Notes: generated by a model not told the origin, from the sequence alone. DNA of 64,000 nt from Neptuniibacter pectenicola (GCF_001597735.1 NZ_LUTS01000009.1:62001-126000), one strand, 5' to 3'; counted from the first letter of the stretch, positions 26,235 through 36,213 are shown. A program made the numbers and translations.

Positions 26235-27005
26235 TTAAAGTGTATCGTCAGGTCTAAGTGTTAACACTTCATAACCATACGCAGTCACTAATATGGTGTG
26301 TTCCCACTGAGCGGATAAGCGGCGATCGCTTGTTTCAACGGTCCAGCCATCCTTCTTTGATAGTTTGACTTGGCGCTTACCTGCGTTAATCATCGGCTCG
26401 ATGGTGAAGATCATGCCTTCTTCCAGCACTTCTCCCGTATCGGGGCGGCCGTAATGTAAAACTTGAGGCTCTTCGTGAAATTCATCTCCTATCCCATGGC
26501 CGCAGTATTCACGTACAACGCTATAATGATTCTCTTCTGCGTAGGTTTGGATTACATGGCCTATATCGCCTAGTCGAGCGCCGGGTTTCACTAAACGAAT
26601 GCCGCGGTACATGCACTCTAACGTAACATCTACTAAGCGGCGGGCATGGGGGAGTTCTTTACCAACAAAAAACATTTTGCTGGTATCGCCATGATAACCG
26701 TCTTTGATGACGGTAATATCAATATTAATGATGTCATTGTTTTTGAGGGGTTTGTCATTGGGAATGCCGTGGCAGACCACTTGATTAACCGATGTGCAGA
26801 TCGATTTTGGGAAGCCGTGATAATTAAGCGGTGCAGGAATGGCTTGTTGCTCGTTGACGATGTAGTCATGGCAGATCTGGTTGAGCTCATTGGTGGTGAC
26901 ACCGACTTTAATAAAGGGCTCTATCATGACTAAAACATCGGCAGCTAAACGGCCTGCGATGCGCATTTTTTCGATCTCTTCTGGGGTTTTAATCTTGATG
27001 CTCAT
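26235..27005 (-). CDS. map: Methionine aminopeptidase type I
   Basis: A 256-residue metalloprotease that removes the initiator methionine from nascent proteins. Metal-ligand regions are visible: NIDITVIKDGYHGDTSKMF, EYCGHGIGDEFHEEP, FTIEPMINAG and SAQWEHTILVT. It is divergent from rpsB, the usual arrangement in gammaproteobacteria. The 44 nt to glnD leave room for cotranscription. Confidence 0.96.
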   Translation of the reverse strand: MSIKIKTPEEIEKMRIAGRLAADVLVMIEPFIKVGVTTNELNQICHDYIVNEQQAIPAPLNYHGFPKSICTSVNQVVCHGIPNDKPLKNNDIINIDITVIKDGYHGDTSKMFFVGKELPHARRLVDVTLECMYRGIRLVKPGARLGDIGHVIQTYAEENHYSVVREYCGHGIGDEFHEEPQVLHYGRPDTGEVLEEGMIFTIEPMINAGKRQVKLSKKDGWTVETSDRRLSAQWEHTILVTAYGYEVLTLRPDDTL

Positions 27006-27124
27006 AGCTGCCGGAATATCCTTTTAGTTCTTGTGAGTACTGTAGGTAAAAAATAACTGGGGGGGGATTGTATCAATCAACTGAGGTTAAAAGAAATAAG
27101 CTTTATCTCTAAGGGTAGTTATGG

Positions 27125-27249
27125 TATAAATCCGCGCTCAATTTGCATAAGCAAAAATGTCACACACGTGCCGACACAATGTTCAGGGTGCCTTCGGGTT
27201 GAATGTTGGGGTTCGTGGAGGTCTAACCCAAAACATTTAGGAAAAAACA
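27125..27249 (+). promoter_or_regulatory. rpsB promoter and structured leader
   Basis: A -10 TATAAA (27125-27130) is followed by a GC-rich discriminator (ccgcgc), the pattern of stringently controlled ribosomal promoters. The leader of about 110 nt ends in a stem, AATGTTGGG (27202-27210) with CCC and AACATT (27227-27237, a two-A bulge), directly before the AGGAA Shine-Dalgarno. This fits translational autoregulation by S2, known for the rpsB leader of gammaproteobacteria. The structure was paired by eye. Confidence 0.6.
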
Positions 27250-27990
27250 ATGGCTAAAACTACTATGCGTGACCTGCTTAAAGCAGGCGTTCACTTCGGT
27301 CACCAGACTCGTTACTGGAACCCGAAAATGTCAAAATTCATTTTTGGCGCTCGTAACAAAATCCATATCATCAACCTAGAGCACACACTTCCTGCTCTTA
27401 ATGGTGCATTGGATAGCATCCAGAACATGGCATCAAACAAAAATAAAGTTCTTTTTGTTGGTACTAAACGTGCTGCAAGCAAAATCATTAAAGAAGAAGC
27501 TAGCCGTGCAGGTATGCCATACGTTAACCACCGTTGGTTAGGTGGTATGCTGACTAACTACAAGACTATTCGTCAGTCTATCCGTCGTCTTCGTGATCTA
27601 GAATCACAGAGCCAAGACGGTACGTTTGAAAAGCTAACTAAGAAAGAAGCTTTGATGCGTCAGCGTGAAATGGAAAAGCTAGAGCGTTCTATCGGTGGTA
27701 TTAAAGAGATGGGCGGTCTGCCTGATGCTCTTTTTGTAATCGATGTTGATCATGAACGTATCGCTGTAAATGAAGCAAACAAGCTAGGTATCCCTGTTAT
27801 AGGTGTTGTTGATACTAACAGTAACCCTGATGGTATTGACGTTATTATTCCTGGTAACGATGATGCATTGCGCGCTATTCAGATTTACGTTAAGTCCGCT
27901 GCTGATGCATGCCTTGAAGGTTCAGGTGCTGGTGCTGGCGACAAAAACGAATTCGTAGAAGTTGAAGAGACACCAGCTGCGGCTGAGTAA
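27250..27990 (+). CDS. rpsB: Small ribosomal subunit protein S2
   Basis: A 246-residue ribosomal protein. It starts [40 protein letters not shown], unmistakable S2. [20 protein letters not shown] and [27 protein letters not shown] follow. The C-terminus is acidic ([11 protein letters not shown]). It heads the rpsB-tsf unit; a terminator hairpin between the two probably lowers tsf expression relative to rpsB. Confidence 0.98.
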   Translation: MAKTTMRDLLKAGVHFGHQTRYWNPKMSKFIFGARNKIHIINLEHTLPALNGALDSIQNMASNKNKVLFVGTKRAASKIIKEEASRAGMPYVNHRWLGGMLTNYKTIRQSIRRLRDLESQSQDGTFEKLTKKEALMRQREMEKLERSIGGIKEMGGLPDALFVIDVDHERIAVNEANKLGIPVIGVVDTNSNPDGIDVIIPGNDDALRAIQIYVKSAADACLEGSGAGAGDKNEFVEVEETPAAAE

Positions 27991-28035
27991 TCTGACTGTA
28001 AACACAGTTAATTATTCTCTTTGATGACTTAAAGA

Positions 28036-28056
28036 GGGGGCTAGGCCCCCTTTTTT
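28036..28056 (+). terminator. Attenuating terminator between rpsB and tsf
   Basis: GGGGGC (28036-28041), loop TAG, GCCCCC (28045-28050) and six T residues. It lies 45 nt after the rpsB stop and 46 nt before tsf, so it probably reduces read-through rather than separating the genes completely. Confidence 0.8.
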
Positions 28057-28101
28057 GGATTTTTGGATTAATCCACGACTATTTTATTAGGGGTATCGAT
28101 A

Positions 28102-28962
28102 ATGGCGAAGATTTCCGCTGCAATGGTTAAAGATCTGCGTGACCGTACTGGTCTAGGCATGATGGAATGTAAAAAAGCGCTTCAGGGAACTGATGGCGAT
28201 ATAGATAAAGCGATCGAAGAACTGCGTAAAGCATCCGGCATGAAAGCAGCTAAAAAAGCGGGCCGTACGGCTGCTGAAGGTGTTGTTTTGGTTAAAGTTG
28301 CTGATGACAATAGTTATGCGGTTGCGGTAGAAATTAACTCTGAAACTGACTTCGCTGCGCGTGATGAAGGTTTCCTAGCGTTTTCAAATGTTGTTCTTGA
28401 TAAAGCATTTGCTTCTAAAGAGACTAACGTTGAAGCGTTGATGGCTGGTGAATTGACAGATGCACGTGATGCGTTGGTTCAGAAAATCGGTGAGAACATC
28501 GGTGTGCGTCGTGTTTTCCTAGTTGAAGGCGGTGTTGTTGCTGCTTATGTGCATAGTAATAGTAAGATTGCTGCAGTTGTTCAGCTTGAAGGCGGTAACG
28601 CTGAAACGGCTAAAGATATTGCTATGCATGTTACTGCGGTTAATCCTCAGGTTGTAAGTAAAGAAGATATGCCTGAAGATGTCGTAGCTAAAGAGAAAGA
28701 GATCATTCTTGCTCAGCCAGATATGGCTAGCAAACCAGCAGAGATTGCTGAGAAAATGATTGTAGGTCGTATTAATAAATTCTTGGCTGAGAATAGCTTG
28801 GTAGAACAAGCATTCGTTAAAAATCCTGAACTTAAAGTAGGTCAGGTTGCTAAAGATGCTGGCGCGACTGTTAAATCTTTTACTCGCGTAGAAGTGGGTG
28901 AAGGTATTGAAGTCGAAGAAGTGGATTTTGCTGCTGAAGTTGCCGCTCAATTGAAAGGCTAA
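28102..28962 (+). CDS. tsf: Elongation factor Ts
   Basis: A 286-residue guanine nucleotide exchange factor for EF-Tu. It opens [42 protein letters not shown], the N-terminal UBA-like domain. The core contains [19 protein letters not shown] with the TDF motif that contacts EF-Tu. The length is normal (E. coli 283). It has a good upstream site (taggggta). A stem-loop after the stop separates it from pyrH. Confidence 0.98.
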   Translation: MAKISAAMVKDLRDRTGLGMMECKKALQGTDGDIDKAIEELRKASGMKAAKKAGRTAAEGVVLVKVADDNSYAVAVEINSETDFAARDEGFLAFSNVVLDKAFASKETNVEALMAGELTDARDALVQKIGENIGVRRVFLVEGGVVAAYVHSNSKIAAVVQLEGGNAETAKDIAMHVTAVNPQVVSKEDMPEDVVAKEKEIILAQPDMASKPAEIAEKMIVGRINKFLAENSLVEQAFVKNPELKVGQVAKDAGATVKSFTRVEVGEGIEVEEVDFAAEVAAQLKG

Positions 28963-28980
28963 CTTGCTGTAAAACCTTCC

Positions 28981-29016
28981 GATTGCGCATGTTCTGCATG
29001 CGCAATCCTCCCTTTT
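28981..29016 (+). terminator. Terminator after tsf
   Basis: GATTGCGCATG (28981-28991) pairs perfectly with CATGCGCAATC (28997-29007) around TTCTG, followed by ctccctttt. It sits between tsf and pyrH. Confidence 0.7.
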
Positions 29017-29059
29017 CCTGATACACTATCCTGATCTCAATTTCTGCGGAGATAGACGG

Positions 29060-29818
29060 ATGCCATCTACCGAAAAACGGTCCAAATATAAACGTATTCT
29101 GCTCAAATTGAGCGGCGAAGCCCTAATGGGCGAAGAAAGCTTTGGTATAGATTCCAATGTCCTCAATCGAATGGCGCTCGAAATTGGCCAATTGGTTGGT
29201 ATAGGTGTGCAGGTCGGTATGGTGATCGGTGGCGGGAACTTATTCCGCGGTGCGGCACTTAATGCGGCCGGCCTAGATCGAGTTACAGGCGATCACATGG
29301 GAATGCTTGCTACCGTTATGAATGCATTGGCTATGCGTGATGCATTAGAACGTAGCAATATCAATACGCGTGTTATGTCTGCCATTCCTATGAGTGGTGT
29401 TGTTGATCATTACGATCGTCGAAACGCTATACGTTACCTAAATCAAGGTGATGTAGTGATTTTTGCTGCGGGCACAGGTAATCCATTTTTTACAACAGAT
29501 TCTGCCGCCTGTTTGCGTGGTATCGAAATCGATGCGGATGTTGTGTTAAAAGCAACAAAGGTCGATGGCGTATATACCGCTGATCCAGTCAAAGATCCTA
29601 CGGCGAGACGTTACCTTCATCTGAACTATGATGAGGTTCTTGAGCAGCAGTTGGGTGTAATGGATCTAACAGCGATCTGTTTGACGCGCGACCACAATAT
29701 GCCTGTTCGTGTTTTTAATATGAATAAATCAGGTGCTTTGGCTAACCTTGTTGTAGGTGGTAGTGAAGGTACTTTGATTGATTGCAGTGAAACGGTTGGA
29801 GAAAAATATGCTGAATGA
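29060..29818 (+). CDS. pyrH: Uridylate kinase
   Basis: A 252-residue hexameric UMP kinase. [21 protein letters not shown] is the nucleotide-binding start, followed by [55 protein letters not shown] and [25 protein letters not shown]. It phosphorylates UMP to UDP. Its last 11 nt overlap the start of frr, indicating translational coupling. Confidence 0.98.
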   Translation: MPSTEKRSKYKRILLKLSGEALMGEESFGIDSNVLNRMALEIGQLVGIGVQVGMVIGGGNLFRGAALNAAGLDRVTGDHMGMLATVMNALAMRDALERSNINTRVMSAIPMSGVVDHYDRRNAIRYLNQGDVVIFAAGTGNPFFTTDSAACLRGIEIDADVVLKATKVDGVYTADPVKDPTARRYLHLNYDEVLEQQLGVMDLTAICLTRDHNMPVRVFNMNKSGALANLVVGGSEGTLIDCSETVGEKYAE

Positions 29819-30365
29819 AATCACTCAGGATGCTTCCGAACGCATGCAGAAGAGCTTAGATGCTCTAGTAAATAATTTTAAAAAGATCCGTACTGGACGT
29901 GCTCACCCAAGTATTTTGGAAGGTGTGCAGGTTTCTTATTACGGGTCTGATGTTCCTTTGAGTCAAGTGGCAAACATCTCGGTTGAAGATGGTCGCACCT
30001 TGTCTATCGTGCCTTGGGAAAAACCTATGGTACCGGTCATTGAAAAAGCAATTATGAGCTCGAACTTGGGTCTTAATCCTGCAACTGCCGGTGAGAACAT
30101 TCGTGTTCCTATGCCACCTTTGACAGAAGAAACGCGTAAGGGCTACATCAAGCAAGCGCGGTCCGAAGCTGAAAACGCACGTGTCTCTGTACGAAATGTG
30201 CGTCGTGATGCGAATGGTGATTTGAAAGACCTTTTAAAAGAGAAGGAAATTACTGAAGATGATCAGCGTCGTGGCGAAGATCAGATTCAGAAAATCACGG
30301 ACAAGTATGTTGCGGAAGTCGATGCGCTTCTGGAGCAGAAAGAAAAAGATCTAATGGAAATTTGA
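29808..30365 (+). CDS. frr: Ribosome recycling factor
   Basis: A 185-residue protein that, with EF-G, splits the post-termination ribosome. ATG 29808 gives [44 protein letters not shown] lies 6-10 nt upstream. A longer frame from 29778 was rejected because RRF normally begins close to this methionine. The C-terminus [16 protein letters not shown] is typical. It overlaps pyrH by 11 nt. Confidence 0.97.
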   Translation: MLNEITQDASERMQKSLDALVNNFKKIRTGRAHPSILEGVQVSYYGSDVPLSQVANISVEDGRTLSIVPWEKPMVPVIEKAIMSSNLGLNPATAGENIRVPMPPLTEETRKGYIKQARSEAENARVSVRNVRRDANGDLKDLLKEKEITEDDQRRGEDQIQKITDKYVAEVDALLEQKEKDLMEI

Positions 30366-30405
30366 TCGTAGCAGCGGTGCTGCAAAGTGCCGCTGAATTT
30401 ATGTC

Positions 30406-31167
30406 ATGAAATCTACTAATAGCTCATCTAGTTTGGCTGCCAAAACGCCGCGACATATTGCCATTATAATGGATGGTAATAATCGCTGGGCGAAAGAACG
30501 GCGCTTGCCTGGTCTTGCAGGGCATAAAGCGGGTGTTGATTGTGTGCGCTCTACTATTGAAGGCTGTATAGAGTCTGGCGTAGAGGTGTTAACCCTTTTT
30601 GCCTTCAGTTCTGAGAACTGGAAGCGTCCCCCGCTCGAAGTCAAAGGCTTGATGGAATTGTTCAAAATAGCCTTGGACCGAGAAGCTAAACGGCTTGTGA
30701 ATAACAATATTCGGTTACGGGTCATTGGTGATAAGTCCGCTTTTAGTACCTCTTTACAGAAAAAAATAGAAAAAGTTGAAACGCTTACTGCGCACTGTAC
30801 TGGCCTTCAGCTAAACATTGCTGCTAACTATGGTGGTCGCTGGGATATTGTTAATGCGGCTAAACGTATGGCTGAACAATGTGTGCAAAATAACTTGTCA
30901 CCGGATGACATTACGGAAGATCTTTTCTCTTCGGCGGTTACGCTGAATGGCTTGCCCGATCCAGATCTTTGTATTCGTACGGGTGGCGAAAAACGCATTA
31001 GTAACTTTTTAATTTGGCAATTTGCATATACGGAACTCTATTTTTCGGATGCGTACTGGCCTGATTTTGATAAGTCTCATTTGCTCGCAGCGATTAATGA
31101 TTTTGGCTGCCGGCAACGCCGTTTTGGCCGTACAAGTGAACAGGTTGAGGCTGAAATGAATGCTTAA
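30406..31167 (+). CDS. uppS: Undecaprenyl diphosphate synthase
   Basis: A 253-residue cis-prenyltransferase making the C55 lipid carrier from farnesyl diphosphate and IPP. Catalytic Asp23 lies in HIAIIMDGNNRWAKERRLPGLAGHKAG. FAFSSENWKRPPLEVKGLM and the C-terminal RTGGEKRISNFLIWQFAYTELYFSDAYWPDF complete the site. In E. coli dxr lies between frr and uppS; here there are only 40 nt. The end overlaps cdsA by 8 nt. Confidence 0.97.
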   Translation: MKSTNSSSSLAAKTPRHIAIIMDGNNRWAKERRLPGLAGHKAGVDCVRSTIEGCIESGVEVLTLFAFSSENWKRPPLEVKGLMELFKIALDREAKRLVNNNIRLRVIGDKSAFSTSLQKKIEKVETLTAHCTGLQLNIAANYGGRWDIVNAAKRMAEQCVQNNLSPDDITEDLFSSAVTLNGLPDPDLCIRTGGEKRISNFLIWQFAYTELYFSDAYWPDFDKSHLLAAINDFGCRQRRFGRTSEQVEAEMNA

Positions 31168-31972
31168 ACAGCGAATAATGACGGCGATGGTGCTGGCTCC
31201 TTTGGCATTGTTTGGTGTTTTTGGTCTTCCCTTGTCCCCTTTTGTTTTTTTAATGGATGCCATCATGCTGTTGGCCGCTTGGGAGTGGGCTAATCTTGCC
31301 GGTTATCAGGGGATAAAAGCGCGATTGGTGTATGTGGTGCTTATGGCGTTGGCTGTGGCGCTTTGTCATTATTTCTATCTACATATCTCGGTATTTTCTG
31401 TTTTAGTTTTTGCGGTCGCTTGTTGGCTGCTGGCATTTTTTTGGGTCTGTAGATTTCCGCGTGTTTCGGGCTGGAGCTCTCGGTTTAGTCGAGGCGTTAT
31501 TGGCTTTGTTGTTTTGTTGCCCTGCTGGTTTGCGCTGATTAGTATGAAAGGGGCTGAGCAGGGTGATGCACTGATTCTTCTGTTGTTATTGCTCGTTTGG
31601 GGTGCTGATGTTGGTGCTTATTTTGCGGGTAAGCGTTTTGGTCGAACGAAGCTTGCGCCTAAAGTGAGTCCCGGAAAGACACGTGAAGGGCTGTACGGCG
31701 GCTTGGTTGCCTGTTTTGTTGTAGCTGCGGCTTATGGCTTAGTGGTTGGTCTTGATGCTGCTCGTATTCTGCCACTGATTATTTTGGCCTTGTTGACGGG
31801 GTTGATCTCTGTTTTAGGGGACCTATTTGAAAGTATGTTAAAACGTCATCGAGGTATTAAAGACAGTAGTCAATTATTGCCGGGGCATGGTGGCGTGCTT
31901 GATCGTATTGATAGTATTACCGCCGCATCACCTTTGTTTGTGTTGGGTATGCAGTGTTGGGTGTTAGTTTAA
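31160..31972 (+). CDS. cdsA: Phosphatidate cytidylyltransferase
   Basis: A 270-residue inner-membrane enzyme with about eight hydrophobic helices, making CDP-diacylglycerol from phosphatidic acid and CTP. The family signature near the C-terminus reads SVLGDLFESMLKRHRGIKDSSQLLPGHGGVLDRIDS, and KVSPGKTREGLYGG precedes it. It overlaps uppS by 8 nt. Its stop is followed after a single base by rseP. In Pseudomonas dxr occupies that junction; it is absent here. Confidence 0.96.
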   Translation: MLKQRIMTAMVLAPLALFGVFGLPLSPFVFLMDAIMLLAAWEWANLAGYQGIKARLVYVVLMALAVALCHYFYLHISVFSVLVFAVACWLLAFFWVCRFPRVSGWSSRFSRGVIGFVVLLPCWFALISMKGAEQGDALILLLLLLVWGADVGAYFAGKRFGRTKLAPKVSPGKTREGLYGGLVACFVVAAAYGLVVGLDAARILPLIILALLTGLISVLGDLFESMLKRHRGIKDSSQLLPGHGGVLDRIDSITAASPLFVLGMQCWVLV

Positions 31973-31973
31973 T

Positions 31974-33335
31974 ATGGAATTACTTCATACGCTGCTGATT
32001 ACTATCCTGACCTTAGGTATTTTGGTGACAATTCATGAGTGGGGCCATTTTTATGTAGCTCGACGGTGTGGCATCAAGGTTCTGCGGTTTTCAATTGGTT
32101 TCGGTAAGGCGTTATATACTTGGCGCGATAAGCAAGGTACTGAATTTGCTATTGCGGCTATCCCGCTTGGCGGCTATGTCAAAATGCTTGATGAAGGTGA
32201 GGGTGACGTTGCGCCTGAGCAGCTGCATCAAGCCTTTAACCGTAAACCTGTATTACATCGCATGGCGGTTGTTGCGGCGGGGCCCGTCGTTAACCTTGTG
32301 TTTGCGGTGGTTGCGTATTGGTTTATGTACCAGTCCGGTGTGTCTACGGTTGTGCCGGTTATTGGTTCCGTTATTGAAGGTTCGCTTGCTGAGCGCGCCA
32401 ACCTTTCGCTCAATAGTGAAATTTTGTCCGTGGATGGTGATGAAACACTGTCTTGGGATGAGGTTAATTTAAAGCTGGCATCGCGGGTGGGTGAGAGCGG
32501 CGCGTTGGCGCTCACGCTACGCCCAATGGATAAACCGGATGGTATAGCAAAATCCTACCTAATCGATTTGCAAAAATGGCATATTGATCTTGAGAATGAA
32601 TCACCCTTAACCGCGTTGGGGTTAGTGCCCTGGCGACCTGAAGTGCCTGCTGTAATTGGTCGCTTAGTTGATGAAGGGCAGGCTAAAGCCGCTGGTTTAC
32701 AGGTGGGTGACAAGGTTTTACGTGTCAATGATGACGATGTTGATGATTGGTATGGGCTTGTCGACTTAGTCAAGATGAGTTCTGGTGTTACGCTTTCGGT
32801 TCAGATTCAGCGCGGTGATGAGTTGCGGACGTTGATGTTATCACCTGAGCGTAAAGTGGCTGAGAACGGTGAGGTCTATGGTTATATAGGCGCTGCCGCA
32901 CAGCCTGTTAGTTGGCCTGAAAGCTATAAGCGTGAGATACATTATGGCTTTGTTGATGCTGTTATTAAGGCATTTAACAAAACTTTACAGATGATTTCTT
33001 TGACCCTTGATTCTATCTGGAAGATGATTGAGGGCGTAATATCAGTAAAAAACTTGAGTGGGCCTATAACCATTGCTAAAGTGGCGAGTGCTTCGGCTTC
33101 TTCGGGCTTAGAATCTTACATCAGTTTTTTAGCTTACCTGAGTATTAGCTTAGGTATATTGAATTTATTGCCGATCCCAGTTTTGGATGGCGGGCACCTT
33201 CTTTACTATACAATTGAGTTGTTAAGAGGGAAGCCTGTGAGTGAACGCATCCAGCTATTGGGGTTTAAGGCGGGTATGGCAATGCTGTTAATGCTTATGT
33301 TAGTGGCACTGTTTAACGACTTTATGCGGTTGTGA
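31974..33335 (+). CDS. rseP: RIP metalloprotease RseP
   Basis: A 453-residue site-2-type intramembrane protease. The zinc motif HEWGH lies at residues 21-25 in the first helix and the second ligand motif NLLPIPVLDGGHLLYY is near the C-terminus. Two PDZ domains lie between (about 115-200 and 205-290, with GRLVDEGQAKAAGLQVGDKVLRVN). It cleaves the anti-sigma factor RseA to release sigma E under outer-membrane stress and clears signal peptides. It directly precedes bamA, as usual. Confidence 0.96.
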   Translation: MELLHTLLITILTLGILVTIHEWGHFYVARRCGIKVLRFSIGFGKALYTWRDKQGTEFAIAAIPLGGYVKMLDEGEGDVAPEQLHQAFNRKPVLHRMAVVAAGPVVNLVFAVVAYWFMYQSGVSTVVPVIGSVIEGSLAERANLSLNSEILSVDGDETLSWDEVNLKLASRVGESGALALTLRPMDKPDGIAKSYLIDLQKWHIDLENESPLTALGLVPWRPEVPAVIGRLVDEGQAKAAGLQVGDKVLRVNDDDVDDWYGLVDLVKMSSGVTLSVQIQRGDELRTLMLSPERKVAENGEVYGYIGAAAQPVSWPESYKREIHYGFVDAVIKAFNKTLQMISLTLDSIWKMIEGVISVKNLSGPITIAKVASASASSGLESYISFLAYLSISLGILNLLPIPVLDGGHLLYYTIELLRGKPVSERIQLLGFKAGMAMLLMLMLVALFNDFMRL

Positions 33336-33383
33336 TGACTCATCACAATTGATTTTATTTTTATAATGGATAAGAAGTACTTC

Positions 33384-35705
33384 ATGAAACGCGCCATTGG
33401 ACTTCTGGTTACGCTTTTTCTTTGGGCTACATTAGCTCAAGCAAACACATCATCTTCTTTTGTGATTGAAGATATTCGGTTGGAGGGCTTGCAGCGAGTA
33501 TCGCCAGGCATCGTATTCCGGAACTTCCCTATTTCTGCAGGGGATCAAGTTGATGCTGTCGTCTTGGCTAAAGCGTCAAGAAAGTTGTTTGATTCGGGTT
33601 ACTTCGATGATATCGAATTACTACGCGATGATGCGGTTCTCGTGTTAAAGCTTCAAGAGAGACCATCGGTGAGTTTGATCCGATTGGACGGTAACAAAGT
33701 ACTTGAATCGGATGCGTTGCTGGATGGTCTTAAGCAAACCGGTTTGCAAGAAGGGGATGTTTTTAAACGCTCGACCCTTGAACAGATTAAGCAAGATATC
33801 GTACGCGTCTATTCTTCGCAGGGGCGTTATGGTGCAAACGTAGAGACCGATGTTGAAACCTTACCCGGTAATCGTGTTGCGCTAAATATACACATTAAAG
33901 AAGGCCAGGTTGCCACCATTCAGCATATAAATATTGTGGGTAACAGTGTTTATACTGATGAAGAGTTAACCGACCTGTTTTCGTTGAAACTTCCTAACTT
34001 CTGGTCGTTCTTTAAAAAAGATGACCGTTATGCGCGTCAAAAACTGTCTGCTGATATAGAACGCCTGCGCTCCTACTACCTAGATAGTGGTTATGTGAAC
34101 TTCTCAGTCGATTCGACTCAGGTTTCTATTACACCGGATAAAAAGCATGTCTATATTACGGTGAATGTAACGGAAGGTGAAAAGTATACCGTCCGTGATG
34201 TTGATATCGCTGGTGAGATGGTCGTACCTGAAGAAGAACTGAAAAAAGTGATTCGTGTAGAGAAAGGACAAACCTTCTCCCGTCGCTTAATTACAGAGTC
34301 GCAGGACGCACTGAGTAACACGATAGGTAACGCCGGTTATATGTTCGCTAACGTATCTCCTGCGCCTGAATTGCATGATGATAATACGGTGACGGTTAAA
34401 TTCTTCCTCGATCCGGGTAAACGTACTTATGTACGCAGAATCGCTATCCGCGGGAATACGCGTACCGCTGATGATGTTATCCGTCAGCACTTAAAACAGA
34501 TGGAAGCGGCGGTTGCATCGAACGAGTTAATTGAACAATCTAAGCTGCGCTTGGAAAAAACAGGGTATTTTAAAACGGTTAGCGTTGAAACGATCCCTGT
34601 TCCTGGTAGTACCGATATGGTTGATGTCCAATATTCGGTTGAAGAGCAGCAGTCAGGTTCTTTCTCTGCAAGCTTAGGTTTCTCACAGACCTCAGGGATT
34701 ATTTTGGGCTTCCAGCTGCAGCAAGATAACTTCTTAGGTACAGGTAAAAAGGTCGGTATTGGTATTTCGAACAGTGATACGTTAACGGAATATTCATATA
34801 GTTTTGTCGACCCTTATTATACGGTAGATGGGGTAAGCCGAGGCTTTAACTTCTATTATCGTGAGCGCGACTTTGATGAAGATAACACCAGTGCGTTCTC
34901 AACTGATGAGATTGGTGGCGGTGTTAACTTTGGTTATCCAATCGATGACTTTCAGCGTTTAAACTTTGGTTTAAATGTTGAACAGGTCACCATTAATACA
35001 AATGCTTCTGAAACGCCTGATGAGATTAATCAGTACCTGTTAGATGAAGGTAATGACTACTTTAATATGAGTTTTACGGGTTCCTGGAGTAGTAACCACC
35101 TTAACCGAGGTTATTTCCCGACTAAGGGCTACTCTCAGAGTGCATCCTTGGAAGTCAGTATTCCTGGTAGTGACTTGAGTTATTATAAAGCGCTGTATAA
35201 CGCGAAATGGTATCGCCCGCTGACTGATGATCGAGACTGGGTGCTTTCGATGAAGGGGCGTTTAGGCTACGGCGGTGAGCTGGGTGATAATGAATATCCG
35301 TTTTATAAACATTTTTATGCAGGTGGTTTGAAAACGGTTCGAGGGTACGAGCAGAATACATTAGGGCCTCGTGATACTAACGATGATCCTTTTGGGGGCG
35401 ATGTATTGATCACCGGTGGTGTTGAACTTATTTTCCCAATGCCGTTTGTTAAAGATAAATCCTCATGGCGTACGCTTCTTTTCTTTGATGCGGGTAACGT
35501 ATTTGATACCAGTTGCTCATCTGTCTCTTTAGCGAGCAAATGTGAAGATGGTGTGAAGTTGGATGAACTGCGTTATTCTGCAGGTATTGGTTTAAGCTGG
35601 CTTACACCTATAGGCCCATTATCGGTTGCGTTAGCTACGCAGTTAAATGATAAAGCGGGTGATGATACGGAAGTATTCCAGTTTGCATTGGGTCAGACTT
35701 TCTAA
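33384..35705 (+). CDS. bamA: Outer membrane protein assembly factor BamA
   Basis: A 773-residue Omp85 protein. ATG 33384 is preferred because it has aagaag upstream and gives a clean signal peptide MKRAIGLLVTLFLWATLAQA; the ATG at 33366 lacks a ribosome site. Five POTRA repeats follow (about 25-420), starting FVIEDIRLEGLQRVSPG. A 16-strand barrel follows, with VRGYEQNTLGPRD (the VRGF/Y lid-lock motif) near residue 653, and ends FQFALGQTF with terminal Phe. It inserts beta-barrel proteins into the outer membrane. Confidence 0.97.
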   Translation: MKRAIGLLVTLFLWATLAQANTSSSFVIEDIRLEGLQRVSPGIVFRNFPISAGDQVDAVVLAKASRKLFDSGYFDDIELLRDDAVLVLKLQERPSVSLIRLDGNKVLESDALLDGLKQTGLQEGDVFKRSTLEQIKQDIVRVYSSQGRYGANVETDVETLPGNRVALNIHIKEGQVATIQHINIVGNSVYTDEELTDLFSLKLPNFWSFFKKDDRYARQKLSADIERLRSYYLDSGYVNFSVDSTQVSITPDKKHVYITVNVTEGEKYTVRDVDIAGEMVVPEEELKKVIRVEKGQTFSRRLITESQDALSNTIGNAGYMFANVSPAPELHDDNTVTVKFFLDPGKRTYVRRIAIRGNTRTADDVIRQHLKQMEAAVASNELIEQSKLRLEKTGYFKTVSVETIPVPGSTDMVDVQYSVEEQQSGSFSASLGFSQTSGIILGFQLQQDNFLGTGKKVGIGISNSDTLTEYSYSFVDPYYTVDGVSRGFNFYYRERDFDEDNTSAFSTDEIGGGVNFGYPIDDFQRLNFGLNVEQVTINTNASETPDEINQYLLDEGNDYFNMSFTGSWSSNHLNRGYFPTKGYSQSASLEVSIPGSDLSYYKALYNAKWYRPLTDDRDWVLSMKGRLGYGGELGDNEYPFYKHFYAGGLKTVRGYEQNTLGPRDTNDDPFGGDVLITGGVELIFPMPFVKDKSSWRTLLFFDAGNVFDTSCSSVSLASKCEDGVKLDELRYSAGIGLSWLTPIGPLSVALATQLNDKAGDDTEVFQFALGQTF

Positions 35706-35715
35706 GGGATAGAAT

Positions 35716-36213
35716 ATGAATTTTAAATCGTTGTTAGGCGTTATATTGGTTGCAAGCATTAGTTTTTCTGCAAATGCTGAGAAAATCGCGGTCTTAGGTG
35801 TGCAGCAGGCTTTACTTGCTTCATCGGCGGCGGCGGACTTCCGTGAAAAACTGAAAAGTGAGTTTTCTAAAGAGGACAGATCTCTGCTTGATTTAGAAAA
35901 ACAGGTAAAAGCGGCCCGTGATAAAATAACAAAAAACAAAGATTTAGCCTCAGCTGAAGAGCTGAAAAAGATGAAAATACAGTTCCAGAAAGTGTTTACT
36001 GAATATCAGCGTAATGGGCAGGCGTTGCAGCAGAAGCGCATGGAACGTGAGCAGGCATTCATTCAAGAGATGCGACCTAAGCTAGATAAAGTGATTCGCG
36101 AACTGATTGAAAAAGAAGGCTACGATGTGGTTTTAGCAAAACAGGCAACGCTTTTTGCAAAGAAAGAGGTTGATATTACGCCGCGTGTTGTTGAGCTTTT
36201 AAATAAGCAATAG
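35716..36213 (+). CDS. skp: Periplasmic chaperone Skp/OmpH
   Basis: A 165-residue protein with signal peptide MNFKSLLGVILVASISFSANA. It is followed by the OmpH pattern EKIAVLGVQQALLASSAAADF and a long coiled-coil arm (about 45-115, charged heptads such as EDRSLLDLEKQVKAARDKITKN). The C-terminal EGYDVVLAKQATLFAKKEVDITPRVVELLNK closes the body domain. It is a trimer that holds unfolded outer-membrane proteins. It sits between bamA and lpxD, the conserved order. Confidence 0.94.
   Translation: MNFKSLLGVILVASISFSANAEKIAVLGVQQALLASSAAADFREKLKSEFSKEDRSLLDLEKQVKAARDKITKNKDLASAEELKKMKIQFQKVFTEYQRNGQALQQKRMEREQAFIQEMRPKLDKVIRELIEKEGYDVVLAKQATLFAKKEVDITPRVVELLNKQ

Noticed and set aside
27059-27066. 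Run of G residues between map and rpsB
   Set aside because: It is non-coding and upstream of the inferred rpsB promoter; no quadruplex-type set of G runs accompanies it.
28519-28950. 143-codon frame opposite tsf
   Set aside because: It is antisense to a highly conserved gene and its composition (Phe, Asn, Ser rich) mirrors the codon bias of tsf.
29778-29807. Longer start for ribosome recycling factor
   Set aside because: It would add ten residues inside pyrH with no ribosome site; the ATG at 29808 has GGAG upstream and the standard N-terminus.
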